A stretch of 64,000 bases of DNA, taken from contig DAOMNN010000004.1 in the NCBI GenBank assembly GCA_035443825.1, forward strand, positions 16,463 through 80,462, given 5' to 3'. A program made the position numbers and the translations under genes. This stretch comes from DAOMNN01 sp035443825 (lineage in GTDB: Bacteria; Pseudomonadota; Gammaproteobacteria; Burkholderiales; Rhodocyclaceae). The notes beneath the pieces were generated by a model that saw only the letters and a program-made list of their open reading frames with translations, was not told the origin of the DNA and searched no databases. How positions within the stretch are numbered: the first letter of the stretch is position 1; each line of letters opens with the position of its first letter. Of the stretch, positions 34,502-44,270 are shown one piece after another.

Positions 34502-37249
34502 TCAGCCGCTGTTGCGCAAACCTGCCGCGATACCGTTGATGGAGATGTGTATGCCCAGCCGGATGCGCTCGTCATCGTGCTTCTCGCGGTGGCGGCGCAG
34601 CAGTTCCACCTGGACGTGATTGAGCGGGTCGAGGTACGGGAAGCGATTGCGGATGGATCGCTTGAGCAGGGGATTGCCGTCGAGCAATTCGTTCTGCCCT
34701 GTGATCGCGCGCAGTGCATCCACTGTGTCATGCCATTCGGCCCGGATCCGGCTAAAGATCGCGTTGCGAAGATTCTCGTCCCTGACCAGCTTCGCGTAAC
34801 GCGAAGCGATCGCCAGGTCGGATTTGGCCAGCACCATGTCCATGTTCGACAGCAGGGCGGCGAAGAACGACCACTCGCGGTTCATCGCCTGCAGCCGTTC
34901 CAGGCCGTCCTTGGGGTGCACGGCCAGCCATGACTTCACTGCGCTGCCGAATCCGAACCAGCCGGGGAGCATGAGCCGACACTGCGACCAGCTGAAGACC
35001 CACGGAATTGCCCTGAGATCCTCGATGCGAGTACTCTTCTTGCGCGACGCGGGACGCGAACCGATGTTCAGTTCCGCAATCTCGGAGATCACGGTCGACT
35101 CCCAAAAATAGCGTTCGAAGCCGTCGGTATCGTAGACCAGACCACGGTAGGCGCTGAAGGCGGCGTCCGAGAGCGCCTGCATCGTGTCCAGAAACTCCGC
35201 GCGCGGCGCCGGGGCTTTCGCGGACAGAAGGCTGGCCTCCAGCGTGGCTGCGACCAGGACTTCCAGATTGCGCAGGCCGACTTCCGGGTTGCCGTATTTT
35301 GCTGCAATCACCTCGCCTTGCTCGGTGAGACGGATCTGTCCCTGCACCGCGCCGCCGGGCTGGGCCAGGATGGCCTGGTAGCTCGGCCCCCCGCCGCGGC
35401 CGACCGAACCACCGCGACCGTGAAACAGGCGCAGGCGCACGCCGTGCCGTGCGAAAACTTCGACCAGTCCGATCTCGGCTCGGTACAGTGACCAGCCCGA
35501 AGTCAGAAAACCCCCATCCTTGTTGCTGTCCGAGTAACCGAGCATCACCTCCTGGGCGCGGCCGCGCGAGTCGAGCAGGCGCATCCACTCAGGCAGGGCG
35601 AGGAGCCGGTCCATGATCGTCGGTGCATTGGCGAGATCCTCGATGGTCTCGAACAGGGGGATGATGTTGGCATCGAGCGCGTGCTCCGACGGGCGCAGGA
35701 TTCCCGCTTCCTTCAGAAGCAGTGCGAGTTCGAGCAGATCGGAGACACTGTCCGTCTTGGAAATGATGCAATTGGGAATCGCCTCCGGTCCGAAATGCAG
35801 GTGTGCCGCACGTGCCGTGCGCAGGATCGCCAGCTCCGACTCACATTCGGCCGAATAGCGGATGTGGGGGGAGGCCAGGGGGCGTGGCGTCCCCAGTTCG
35901 TCGAGAAGCAGCTCGATGCGAGCATCTTCTGCCAGCGCGACGTAGTCGGTCCCCGGGTGCGCAGTCGCCAGCAGTTCGGCGACGACGCGTTCGTGTACAT
36001 CGGAGTTCTGGCGCAGATCGATCGGCGCCAGATGAAACCCGAATACCCGAACCGCTCGCCGCAGCAGGCGCAGTGGGCCGCGTGCGAGCGCCGCCGAGCC
36101 GTTCGCGACCAGAGATCGGTGCAGAACGTCCAGATCCTCGGACAATGCGTCGGGGCCGGCATAGGGCTCTGCCGGCGCGACTGCGTGTCGCGGTGCGTCG
36201 GCTCCAAGCAGTTCGCGGTAGGTTTGCGCGAGCCGCGCATAGATGCCGGTGATCGCGCGACGGTACGGTTCGTCGCTGCGATGCGGGGAATGGTCCGGAG
36301 AGCGCTCCGCCAGTGCCAGCAGGTCATCGGATGCGCTGATCAGGCCGACCGCGAGGGAAAGGCGTGCGCCAAGCGCATGCAACTCGTCGAGATAGTAACC
36401 GAGGGCGATTGCGGCCTGCATCGCGAGGGCGCGATCGAGCACTTCCGCAGTGACGAAGGGGTTGCCGTCACGGTCGCCGCCGATCCAGCTACCGATCTTG
36501 AGGAAGGCAGGAAGCTCGACCGTGCCGAGCGCCGGGTCGCGGCCGGCGAGCTGATCCTCGATGCCGGCATACAGTCGCGGCAGCTGGCGCAGGAAGGTGG
36601 TGTCGAAGTAGGACAGGCCGTTGGCCACTTCGTCGATGACCGACAGTCGTGCCGGGCGCAGCATGCGCGTCTGCCACAAGGTGAGGATCTCCCTCCTGAG
36701 AGCCTCGGCGTTGTCCTCGACCTCTTCGGGGGTGAGCTGCACCCGGTCGTGCTCGTCGAGCAATCGCGCAATGTCCGTCTGGCGGTTCAGGATGCTCTTG
36801 CGCTGGACTTCGGTGGGATGCGCCGTCAGGACGGGCGAGATGAGCGCCGTGTCGAAGAATGCTGCGATCTCCACTGCGGTAAGGCCACTGTGCCGCGCGG
36901 CGTTCATCGCACGGGCCAGACTTCCCTCGCGCGGCGCGGAGCCTGCAATGCGGTGCACACGGCTGCGACGGATGTGGTGCTGATCCTCGGCGATGTTCGC
37001 GAGATGCGAGAAGTAGCTGAATCCGCGGACCACCTGGATCGTCTGTTCGCGCGACAGGGCATCTAGCAGGCCCTCGAGTTCGATCCGTGCGTTATGGTCC
37101 TCGTCGCGACGAAAGCGTACCGAGGTCTGGCGGATGCGCTCGATCAGATCGAAGCTCGCCTCGCCGTGCTGGTCATGGATCGTATCGCCCAGAAGCCGGC
37201 CCAGCATCCGGATGTCGTCGCGCAGCGGCGCGTCCTTGTCTTGAGTCAT
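34502..37249 (-). CDS. ppc: Phosphoenolpyruvate carboxylase
   Basis: 915 residues from ATG 37249. Adds bicarbonate to PEP to make oxaloacetate, an anaplerotic step. Conserved catalytic blocks are present: VLTAHPTEVQRKS, the GYSDSNKDGG block, and FHGRGGSVGRGGGP. The C-terminus ends in RNSG, near the usual conserved NTG end. It is convergent with algR (11-base gap) and divergent from hemC. Normal length. Confidence 0.97.
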   Translation of the reverse strand: MTQDKDAPLRDDIRMLGRLLGDTIHDQHGEASFDLIERIRQTSVRFRRDEDHNARIELEGLLDALSREQTIQVVRGFSYFSHLANIAEDQHHIRRSRVHRIAGSAPREGSLARAMNAARHSGLTAVEIAAFFDTALISPVLTAHPTEVQRKSILNRQTDIARLLDEHDRVQLTPEEVEDNAEALRREILTLWQTRMLRPARLSVIDEVANGLSYFDTTFLRQLPRLYAGIEDQLAGRDPALGTVELPAFLKIGSWIGGDRDGNPFVTAEVLDRALAMQAAIALGYYLDELHALGARLSLAVGLISASDDLLALAERSPDHSPHRSDEPYRRAITGIYARLAQTYRELLGADAPRHAVAPAEPYAGPDALSEDLDVLHRSLVANGSAALARGPLRLLRRAVRVFGFHLAPIDLRQNSDVHERVVAELLATAHPGTDYVALAEDARIELLLDELGTPRPLASPHIRYSAECESELAILRTARAAHLHFGPEAIPNCIISKTDSVSDLLELALLLKEAGILRPSEHALDANIIPLFETIEDLANAPTIMDRLLALPEWMRLLDSRGRAQEVMLGYSDSNKDGGFLTSGWSLYRAEIGLVEVFARHGVRLRLFHGRGGSVGRGGGPSYQAILAQPGGAVQGQIRLTEQGEVIAAKYGNPEVGLRNLEVLVAATLEASLLSAKAPAPRAEFLDTMQALSDAAFSAYRGLVYDTDGFERYFWESTVISEIAELNIGSRPASRKKSTRIEDLRAIPWVFSWSQCRLMLPGWFGFGSAVKSWLAVHPKDGLERLQAMNREWSFFAALLSNMDMVLAKSDLAIASRYAKLVRDENLRNAIFSRIRAEWHDTVDALRAITGQNELLDGNPLLKRSIRNRFPYLDPLNHVQVELLRRHREKHDDERIRLGIHISINGIAAGLRNSG

Positions 37250-37364
37250 TGCGTTTCGTATCCGTCGAGGCGCACCGGGCGGGCCGGATGCAGGCCGCAC
37301 CGGCTGATTCTGGAAGTGTGCGGAGCGCATTTCCCGCACTGCGAAAACCCGCATTCGATGCACA

Positions 37365-37373
37365 TGCTAAAAT
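37365..37373 (+). promoter_or_regulatory. Extended -10 promoter, probably for hemC
   Basis: TGCTAAAAT, the same TGn-TANAAT form as the hemA promoter, 111 bases upstream of the hemC ATG in the divergent ppc-hemC gap. No clear -35. Confidence 0.45.
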
Positions 37374-37483
37374 GCAGCCCGTCCTCTGCGCTATTGGCGC
37401 AAACCCGGATGCTGCGCTGCCGCGAACGGGTGTTGTGCGCGAATTTCTCCAACCTCACCATTAATGAGTCCGTCTTCGTGAGC

Positions 37484-38425
37484 ATGTCCATTTCTGCCGA
37501 CCGGCACCCCGAACGCATCGTCATAGCCACCCGTGAAAGCCGCCTCGCGTTGTGGCAGGCCGAGCATGTCAAGGCTCGTCTCGAAGCATTGTATCCCGCC
37601 TGCCGGGTTGAACTGCTGGGCATGACCACCCGCGGCGACCAGATTCTGGATCGTCCGCTCGCCAAGGTCGGCGGCAAGGGTCTGTTCATCAAGGAACTTG
37701 AAACGGCCTTGCTCGACGCGCGGGCGGATATCGCGGTGCATTCGATGAAGGATGTCCCGATGCAGCTGGCCGACGAGTTCGTACTGCCGTGCATTTCCGC
37801 ACGTGAAGTACCACTCGATGCTTTCGTGTCGAACCGCTATGCAAGTCTCGCCGACATGCCGCCCGGCGCAGTGGTGGGGACCTCCTCGATGCGGCGCGAG
37901 TCGCAGATTCACATGCAATACCCCTACCTCTCGGTCACCAGTCTGCGCGGCAATCTCGATACGCGTCTGCGCAAGCTCGATCAGGGTGAGTACGACGGGA
38001 TCATCCTGGCAGCGGCTGGCCTGAAGCGTCTTGGCCTCGGGGACCGGATCCGCATGGAGTTGCCCGCCGAGATCTCCCTGCCCTCGGCGGGGCAGGGCGC
38101 GCTTGGAATCGAGTGCCTCGCGAACCGTCCCGATCTGGCCGCCTGTCTCGCGCCCCTCCACGATCCGGTTACCGCCGCGTGCGTGATGGCCGAGCGGGCG
38201 GTATCGCGCGCCCTCGGAGGCAGCTGCGAAATTCCGCTCGGGGCCTACGCGCTCATGCGCGGCGAACGCTTGTGGTTGCGCGGGTTCGTCGCCCTGCCCG
38301 ATGGCACGACGATGGTCAGGGCGGAGCGTGAAGGTCGCCCCGAGGACGCCGAAATGCTGGGTCACTCGCTTGCGGAGGAATTGCGGGCGTCCGGAGCGGA
38401 CGACATTCTCGCCCGGCTGGGTTGA
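37484..38425 (+). CDS. hemC: Porphobilinogen deaminase (hydroxymethylbilane synthase)
   Basis: 313 residues from ATG 37484; GTG 37478, two codons earlier, is equally possible. Condenses four porphobilinogens into hydroxymethylbilane. The dipyrromethane cofactor is attached to C248 (LGGSCEIPLGAYA). RESRLALWQAEHV, GDQILDRPLAKVGGKGLF and the arginine-rich TSSMRRESQI are family hallmarks. It is followed by hemD 12 bases later, then hemX and hemY, a typical proteobacterial haem block. Confidence 0.97.
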   Translation: MSISADRHPERIVIATRESRLALWQAEHVKARLEALYPACRVELLGMTTRGDQILDRPLAKVGGKGLFIKELETALLDARADIAVHSMKDVPMQLADEFVLPCISAREVPLDAFVSNRYASLADMPPGAVVGTSSMRRESQIHMQYPYLSVTSLRGNLDTRLRKLDQGEYDGIILAAAGLKRLGLGDRIRMELPAEISLPSAGQGALGIECLANRPDLAACLAPLHDPVTAACVMAERAVSRALGGSCEIPLGAYALMRGERLWLRGFVALPDGTTMVRAEREGRPEDAEMLGHSLAEELRASGADDILARLG

Positions 38426-38437
38426 GCGCGGCTACGC

Positions 38438-39211
38438 ATGCCGATGGGCAAACTCCAGGGCCGGCGTATCGTCGTCACACGTCCGCACGCGCAGGCGGAG
38501 AAGCTTTGCGAAGCGATCATTGCGCGCGGCGGAGAGCCGGTTCGTTTTCCGGTCCTGGCGATATCGCCGGTTGCGGACGATGCCGGCATGGTGGCTGCGG
38601 TCGCACGGCTCGACGATTTCGATCTGGCCTTCTTCGTCAGCCCGAACGCGGTTCAGTATGCCCTCGACTTCATCATGGCCCGGCGCTCGTGGCCAGCGCA
38701 CGTCGCGGTCGCGACGGTGGGCAAGGGCAGCGAGCGGGTGCTCGGAAAGTTCGGTTTCGAGCGCGTGATCGCGCCGCAGAGCGGCTTCGACAGCGAGTCG
38801 GTGCTGGCGCTGCCCGAGTTCGGCGCGGATGCGATCGCCGGCCGGCATGTCGCGATCTTCAGGGGAGATGGCGGACGTAACCTCCTCGGAGAGACGCTGG
38901 TGGCGCGCGGAGCCCATGTAGACTACGTGACCTGTTATCGGCGCCATTGCCCGGACCTCGATCCGCTGCCGCTCCTGGACATGGCGCGACGCGGCGATAT
39001 CGATGCAATTACCCTCACCAGCAGCGAGGGGGTGCATAACCTCGTCGAGATGGTCGGGCGGCGAGGGATTGAAATGCTGATGGACATTCCGGTCTTTGCG
39101 CCGCATCCGCGCATTGTCGGTTTCGCCCGGCGGGCCGGTTTTACCGACGTCGTCGAGACCGCGCCGGGCGATGCCGGCCTCATGGAAGCCATCGAGACGC
39201 GCTTCGGCTGA
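38438..39211 (+). CDS. hemD: Uroporphyrinogen-III synthase
   Basis: 257 residues. Cyclises hydroxymethylbilane with inversion of ring D. The family is poorly conserved, but the N-terminal RRIVVTRPHAQAEKL, the AFFVSPNAVQYAL segment, KVGKGSE-like VATVGKGSERVL and the C-terminal ALTLTSSEGVHNL-like DAITLTSSEGVHNLV are typical. Position directly between hemC and hemX supports the call. Confidence 0.94.
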   Translation: MPMGKLQGRRIVVTRPHAQAEKLCEAIIARGGEPVRFPVLAISPVADDAGMVAAVARLDDFDLAFFVSPNAVQYALDFIMARRSWPAHVAVATVGKGSERVLGKFGFERVIAPQSGFDSESVLALPEFGADAIAGRHVAIFRGDGGRNLLGETLVARGAHVDYVTCYRRHCPDLDPLPLLDMARRGDIDAITLTSSEGVHNLVEMVGRRGIEMLMDIPVFAPHPRIVGFARRAGFTDVVETAPGDAGLMEAIETRFG

Positions 39212-39357
39212 GCTCGACCACCGGTGCGGTACCCGAGGCGTCATTTCAGGCGGCATTTCCGGCGTATGGTCTTCGACGCCGGTTTGATATAGATTCGCAG
39301 AGGCAATTGCGCCATGCGGAAAATCCGTTCCCGGTCACTCTCGGTTAAACTTTCATC

Positions 39358-40689
39358 ATGAAAAAAGAGAATCCTGCCCTCACGCAGCCGCCACCGACCG
39401 ACAGGGATGAGCTGGCCGCGGAATCGCCCGAAGTCGACCGCTTCGCGGATGCAGGTGCGAGCGATTCCGCGGTACGGCCGGATACTCCTGCAGAGCCCCT
39501 CGGCGAGGCCATGGGTACGGGTCAGCCGCCTGCCGATGAGTCGGCCAGACCCGCGTCCGAATCGACAGGCGAGGGCGGACAGCCACCCACGGGCGAGATC
39601 CCACCCGCAGCATCCGGTCGAAAGGGCAGCGCGCTGGCGCTGGTGATCGCGATCATCGCCCTGCTCGTGTCAGCCGTGCTCGGCTGGCAGGTTTATGAGC
39701 TGCGCCAGGTTGCGGGTGACATCCGCCAGGAGGTTGCTCAGCGGCTTTCCGGAAGCGAGACCGCGGTGGCTGAAGTCCGGGCCCTGAACCGGCAGCAGCA
39801 CGACTCGATCACGGCCTTGCAGGGGCGTTTCGGTGCGCTCGAATCACAGATTGCCGCGACCGAAGGACAGGCTGCCGCGCTCGAGGCGCTCTATCAGGAG
39901 TACTCGCGCTCGCGCAGCGACCAGGTCCTGGCCGAAGTGGAGCAGGCGATCAACATCGCGGCGCAACAGTTGCAGCTCGCGGGCAACTTCGAGGCCGCAT
40001 TGATTGCGTTGCAGGGTGCCGAAGCACGGCTGAGTCTGCCGGAGCAGGGACATCTCCAGCCATTGCGACGTGCTTTGATCATGGATATCGACGCGCTTCG
40101 CGCACACCCGCAGGTGGATGTGTCCGGTCTGGCCCTGCGGCTCGAGATCGTGCTCGAGCGCATTGACCGTCTGCCGCTCGCACATGAGGTTGCGCTCGCC
40201 GAAGCCACCGCCGAACGCGAGCGGATCATTGCCGAGGGTGATTCCGAAGGGGCGAGTGTGCTTGCACGTACGCTTGGTTTCGTGAAGGCACTGAGCATCG
40301 ACATCTGGAACGAGGTGAAGGGCATGGTCAGGCTCGAGCGCATGGATCAGTCCGATCCGGTGCTGCTTGCGCCGGCGCAGAGCACCTACCTGCGCGAGAA
40401 CGTCAAGATTCGCCTCCTTACGGCACGACTCGCATTGCTCGCCCGTGACGGCCGGACCTACGCGGCCGATCTCGCACAGGCCCGCGAGTGGATCGAGCGC
40501 TTCTTCGATATGCGCGACGAGCGGGTGCAAGGTGTCGTCTCCGATCTTGCGGAGTTGGCGCAAACACCCGTAAAGGCCGAGCAACCTTCCCTGAGCGAGA
40601 CGTTCACCGCGCTGCGACTGCTGCAGGCGCGACCGCCCGGGCGCTCATCGTCCAGTGAATCATCACAAGCCACTGACGGCACACGCTGA
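39358..40689 (+). CDS. hemX: HemX family protein (uroporphyrinogen-III C-methyltransferase-like, membrane-anchored)
   Basis: 443 residues. Residues 1-~80 are an acidic, proline/serine-rich cytoplasmic tail. One transmembrane helix follows (ALALVIAIIALLVSAVLGWQVY). The rest is periplasmic, with a coiled-coil segment (EVAQRLSGSETAVAEVRALNRQ) and a helical HemX domain. Annotated as a methyltransferase in many genomes, but it lacks SAM motifs; it probably scaffolds haem enzymes with HemY. The order hemC-hemD-hemX-hemY is typical. Confidence 0.9.
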   Translation: MKKENPALTQPPPTDRDELAAESPEVDRFADAGASDSAVRPDTPAEPLGEAMGTGQPPADESARPASESTGEGGQPPTGEIPPAASGRKGSALALVIAIIALLVSAVLGWQVYELRQVAGDIRQEVAQRLSGSETAVAEVRALNRQQHDSITALQGRFGALESQIAATEGQAAALEALYQEYSRSRSDQVLAEVEQAINIAAQQLQLAGNFEAALIALQGAEARLSLPEQGHLQPLRRALIMDIDALRAHPQVDVSGLALRLEIVLERIDRLPLAHEVALAEATAERERIIAEGDSEGASVLARTLGFVKALSIDIWNEVKGMVRLERMDQSDPVLLAPAQSTYLRENVKIRLLTARLALLARDGRTYAADLAQAREWIERFFDMRDERVQGVVSDLAELAQTPVKAEQPSLSETFTALRLLQARPPGRSSSSESSQATDGTR

Positions 40690-40698
40690 GGAGTCGTC

Positions 40699-41877
40699 AT
40701 GCGCGCTTTACTCTGGATCATTGCGATATTTGCTCTGGCCGCCGGGCTTGCAATGCTGGCCGGCGCCAACGAAGGCTACGTGCTGGTGGTGATGCCGCCG
40801 TGGCGTGCACAGGCCTCGTTGAATCTCGTGATCGTGTTTCTCGTTCTCGCATTCCTGACCGCCTACTTCGTGCTCCGGCTCGTTAGCAGGACGCTCGATC
40901 TGCCGGGCAGAGTCGGTGCGTTTCGCAGCCGCCGGCAACGCGAAAAGGCCGCACGCTCGATGCGGGACGCATTGCGCGCGCTGTATGAAGGGCGATTCAC
41001 GGAGTCGCTCAAGCATGCCAAGGTTGCGTATGCATCGGGTGGTTCGTCACCCGAGGCCGCGATCGTCGCCGCCCGTGCCGCCAATGCGCTTCACGATGAC
41101 AAGCATTACAGGGAGTGGATCGGGCGGGCCGGCGATAGCGACGAAGGAAAGGTCGCACAGCTGTTGACGGAATCCGAGCTTGCGCTCGCCGCGGGGCGTC
41201 ATGACGAGGCAGGGCGTGCGCTCGATGCGCTGCGCGCCCAGGGGCATCGCAGTAGCGCTGCGTTGCGCCTTTCGCTCGAACTGGCTCAGGCGCAGGGGCG
41301 TTGGGAACAGGTTTCGGAGTTGTGCGCTCAGTTGCTGGCCAATCGGGCGATCACGCCCGAGCAGGCGCGACCGATCGTCCGCCGTGCGCAGATCGAACGG
41401 ATGCGCGCAATGCAGTCCGATCCGGACGCATTGACCGAATACTGGCGGAGCCTCTCGAAGGAGGATCTCGGTGACGCGGTCCTGGTGGAACAGGCACTGC
41501 CGCTCCTCGCGGCGGCAGGGCGCGGCGCGATCGCGCGCCGGACGGTCGATCGGCTTCTCGAGGCCGACTGGCGGACCGGTCTGGCGCGCCACTATGTCCT
41601 TTGTGCCGGGGAAGGGGATGAGGCAAGAGATGCCTTGTCGCGTGCGGAAAAGTGGCTGGCCAAGCACCCGGAGGATCCCGGTCTCCTCTACTCGCTCGGG
41701 CGGCAGTGCATGAATGCCGAAATCTGGGGCAAGGCGCAGAGTTACCTGGAATCGTCCCTCAGGCTGAGCCCGTCGGCGGACGTACATTTTGCGCTGGCCG
41801 AACTGATGGAGCGGCTTGAACGTCCGTCCGAATCGACGACCCACTTCCGTGAGGCCGCACGCCTGGCGTCTGCTTGA
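40699..41877 (+). CDS. hemY: HemY, inner-membrane TPR protein of the haem cluster
   Basis: 392 residues. Two N-terminal transmembrane helices (RALLWIIAIFALAAGLAML and SLNLVIVFLVLAFLTAYFVL) precede a cytoplasmic HemY_N/TPR array, where repeats such as AAIVAARAANALHDDKHY and LLYSLGRQCMNAEIWGKAQSYLESSL are seen. Not to be confused with the unrelated Gram-positive HemY oxidase. It starts 9 bases after hemX with GAGGAG upstream. Role in tetrapyrrole metabolism is known mainly from genetics. Confidence 0.92.
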   Translation: MRALLWIIAIFALAAGLAMLAGANEGYVLVVMPPWRAQASLNLVIVFLVLAFLTAYFVLRLVSRTLDLPGRVGAFRSRRQREKAARSMRDALRALYEGRFTESLKHAKVAYASGGSSPEAAIVAARAANALHDDKHYREWIGRAGDSDEGKVAQLLTESELALAAGRHDEAGRALDALRAQGHRSSAALRLSLELAQAQGRWEQVSELCAQLLANRAITPEQARPIVRRAQIERMRAMQSDPDALTEYWRSLSKEDLGDAVLVEQALPLLAAAGRGAIARRTVDRLLEADWRTGLARHYVLCAGEGDEARDALSRAEKWLAKHPEDPGLLYSLGRQCMNAEIWGKAQSYLESSLRLSPSADVHFALAELMERLERPSESTTHFREAARLASA

Positions 41878-41935
41878 TCCGGTTCCTCGGGCCGGTTTTC
41901 CCGGGCGCACATGTCAGTGTGCGAGACACCCGGCG

Positions 41936-42850
41936 TCAAACCCAGTCGCGCACCTTGAGAAATTTTTCGTAGAGTTCCGCCTCGGGCGTACCCGGTTCGG
42001 GCGCCCAGTCGTAACGCCATCGGACGATCGGCGGCATCGACATCAGGATCGATTCGGTACGCCCTCCGGATTGCAGCCCGAACAGGGTCCCGCGGTCGAA
42101 GACCAGATTGAATTCCACGTAGCGACCGCGCCGGTATGCCTGGAAATCGCGTTCGCGTTCTCCGTAGGCCGTTTCGCGGCGTCGCCGCAGAATCGGCAAA
42201 TATGCGCCCGGGAAAGCGTCTCCGACACTCTGCATCAGCCCGAAAGCCCGGGCGAAATCGGTCGCGCCGTCCGAGCCCAGGTCGTCGAAGAACAGACCGC
42301 CGACGCCACGCGGCTCGGCCCGGTGCCTGAGATAGAAATAGCGGTCGCACCAGTCCTTGAGTCGGCGGTATTCGCTTTCCCCACCGAAGGGCAGGACGGC
42401 GTTGCGGCAGCAACCATGGAAATGGACGACGTCTTCCTCGAATGCATAGTACGGCGTGAGATCCATGCCGCCGCCGAACCACCACACGGGTTCGAGACCG
42501 GGGGCGGACGCGACGAACAGACGCACGTTCATGTGCGCCGTCGGGCAGTAGGGGTTGCGCGGATGCAGGACCAGCGACACCCCCATCGCTTCGAAGCTGC
42601 GCCCGGCCAGTTCAGGGCGGTGGGCGGTGGCCGAGGCGGGCATCGCCGTGCCCTTGACGTGGGAAAAATTGACGCCGCCGCGTTCGAAGAGGGAGCCGTC
42701 CTCGATCACGCGGGTGATCCCGCCGCCCCCCTCTGGACGATCCCATCGATCGCATCTGAACGGTTGTCCGTCGAGAGTCTCGAGCTCGGCGACGATGCGC
42801 GCCTGCAGGCCGAGGAGGTAGTCTCTTGCCGCGACGGTGTCGATCTTCAT
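41936..42850 (-). CDS. hemF: Oxygen-dependent coproporphyrinogen-III oxidase
   Basis: 304 residues from ATG 42850. Decarboxylates coproporphyrinogen III to protoporphyrinogen IX using O2. Conserved segments: GGGITRVIEDGSLFERGGVNFS (part), NPYCPTAHMNVR, WWFGGGMDLTPYY and FDDLGSDGATDFA (in part), plus the C-terminal EFNLVFDRGTLFGLQSGGRTESILMSMPP (part). It is the last gene of the minus-strand run dusB-fis-purH-purD-hemF and is convergent with hemY. Implies aerobic haem synthesis. Confidence 0.97.
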   Translation of the reverse strand: MKIDTVAARDYLLGLQARIVAELETLDGQPFRCDRWDRPEGGGGITRVIEDGSLFERGGVNFSHVKGTAMPASATAHRPELAGRSFEAMGVSLVLHPRNPYCPTAHMNVRLFVASAPGLEPVWWFGGGMDLTPYYAFEEDVVHFHGCCRNAVLPFGGESEYRRLKDWCDRYFYLRHRAEPRGVGGLFFDDLGSDGATDFARAFGLMQSVGDAFPGAYLPILRRRRETAYGERERDFQAYRRGRYVEFNLVFDRGTLFGLQSGGRTESILMSMPPIVRWRYDWAPEPGTPEAELYEKFLKVRDWV

Positions 42851-42911
42851 CTTGTTGTCCCTGGTTTCGATCCCGCGTGCGTGGCCGGGGCGGGATGCGT
42901 CGGTGTCGTGC

Positions 42912-44201
42912 TCAGATCTTGCGAGCGACGGCGCGGTGGCCGATATCGCGGCGGAACTGACGACCGGCAAAAACGATGGAATCGGCGAGTCCGTATACAC
43001 GTTTCTGGGCACTGCGCACGTTGTCGCCGAGGGCAGTGACGCACAGTACGCGCCCGCCGGATGTGACGATCGCGCCGTTGCGCTCCACCGTGCCGGCATG
43101 AAAGACATGTGCGTCTTCCATCGGTGAGTCCGGAAGACCGGAGATCGGATCGCCCTTGCGCGGCGATTCGGGATAGCCCTCGGCCGCGAGCACGACCCCG
43201 AGTGCGACCCGGCGATCCCATTCCGCCTCTATCTGGTCGAGTCTGCCCGCGATGGCAGCTTCGATCAGATCGGCAAGGTCCGTCTTCAGACGCATCAGGA
43301 TGGGCTGGGTCTCGGGGTCGCCCATGCGGCAGTTGAACTCGACCACGCGCGGCTGCCCGGCATCATCGATCATCAGGCCGGCATAAAGGAAACCGGTGTA
43401 GGGAAGACCGTCCGCACTCATTCCGGCCAATGCGGGATCGATGATCTCGCGCATCACGCGCGCGTGCACTTCTGGGGTGACGACCGGGGCCGGTGAATAA
43501 GCCCCCATCCCGCCCGTGTTGGGGCCCTCGTCATTGTCCTTCAGCCGCTTATGATCCTGGCTGGTCGCGAGTGCCAGGGCGTGTCGGCCGTCTGCCATGA
43601 CGATGAAACTCGCTTCCTCGCCCTGCATGAACTCCTCGATCACGACGCGTGCGCCCGTATCCCCGTAGTCCACGCCAAGACGGTTCTCGACGAGCATCGT
43701 GTCGACCGCAGCGTGCGCTTCGTCCGGGGTCATCGCGACGACTACGCCTTTCCCCGCCGCCAGTCCATCGGCCTTGATGACGATCGGTGTTCCTTCGCGG
43801 TCGATGTATGCATGGGCATCGGCCGGGTCCGCGAACGTTTGATACTTCGCGGTGGGAATGCCGTGTCGGAGCAGGAAGCGCTTGGCGAAATCCTTGGAGC
43901 TCTCGAGTTGGGCCGCATCCTTGGTCGGTCCGAAGATGGGCAGGTCCGCGGCGCGGAAAGCGTCGACGACGCCGGCAGCGAGCGGCGCTTCGGGCCCGAC
44001 CACGGTGAAGTGCACCTGCTCGCGTCGCGCGAGTTCGATGAGGTCGGGGATGGCGGTCACCGCGACGTTCTCGACAAGAGGCTCGCGCGCGGTGCCGGCA
44101 TTGCCCGGGGCAACGAGTACGCGGGTGATCTTGGGCGATTGCGCGAGCTTCCAGGCGAGCGCGTGTTCGCGACCTCCGGAGCCGATGACGAGAACTTTCA
44201 T
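42912..44201 (-). CDS. purD: Phosphoribosylamine-glycine ligase (GAR synthetase)
   Basis: 429 residues. ATP-grasp enzyme of purine synthesis joining phosphoribosylamine and glycine. MKVLVIGSGGREHALAWKL at the start, GPTKDAAQLESSK, VIKADGLAAGKGV and GDPETQPILMRLK are diagnostic. It lies 69 bases after purH, in a probable operon; the two steps belong to the same pathway. Confidence 0.98.
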   Translation of the reverse strand: MKVLVIGSGGREHALAWKLAQSPKITRVLVAPGNAGTAREPLVENVAVTAIPDLIELARREQVHFTVVGPEAPLAAGVVDAFRAADLPIFGPTKDAAQLESSKDFAKRFLLRHGIPTAKYQTFADPADAHAYIDREGTPIVIKADGLAAGKGVVVAMTPDEAHAAVDTMLVENRLGVDYGDTGARVVIEEFMQGEEASFIVMADGRHALALATSQDHKRLKDNDEGPNTGGMGAYSPAPVVTPEVHARVMREIIDPALAGMSADGLPYTGFLYAGLMIDDAGQPRVVEFNCRMGDPETQPILMRLKTDLADLIEAAIAGRLDQIEAEWDRRVALGVVLAAEGYPESPRKGDPISGLPDSPMEDAHVFHAGTVERNGAIVTSGGRVLCVTALGDNVRSAQKRVYGLADSIVFAGRQFRRDIGHRAVARKI

Positions 44202-44270
44202 GGGTTAGTGATTCCGAGTCGAAAGCGGACCGGGCCGACCTGCGGACGGGGCCGCTTGCCGCGGTCCTGA

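Noticed and set aside
35681..37066. A 461-codon plus-strand frame opposite ppc
   Set aside because: Antisense shadow of phosphoenolpyruvate carboxylase, with no protein-like motifs.
41906..41923. A bidirectional terminator between hemY and hemF
   Set aside because: The only stem, CGCACA/TGTGCG, is 6 bp with no T-run; too weak to list.
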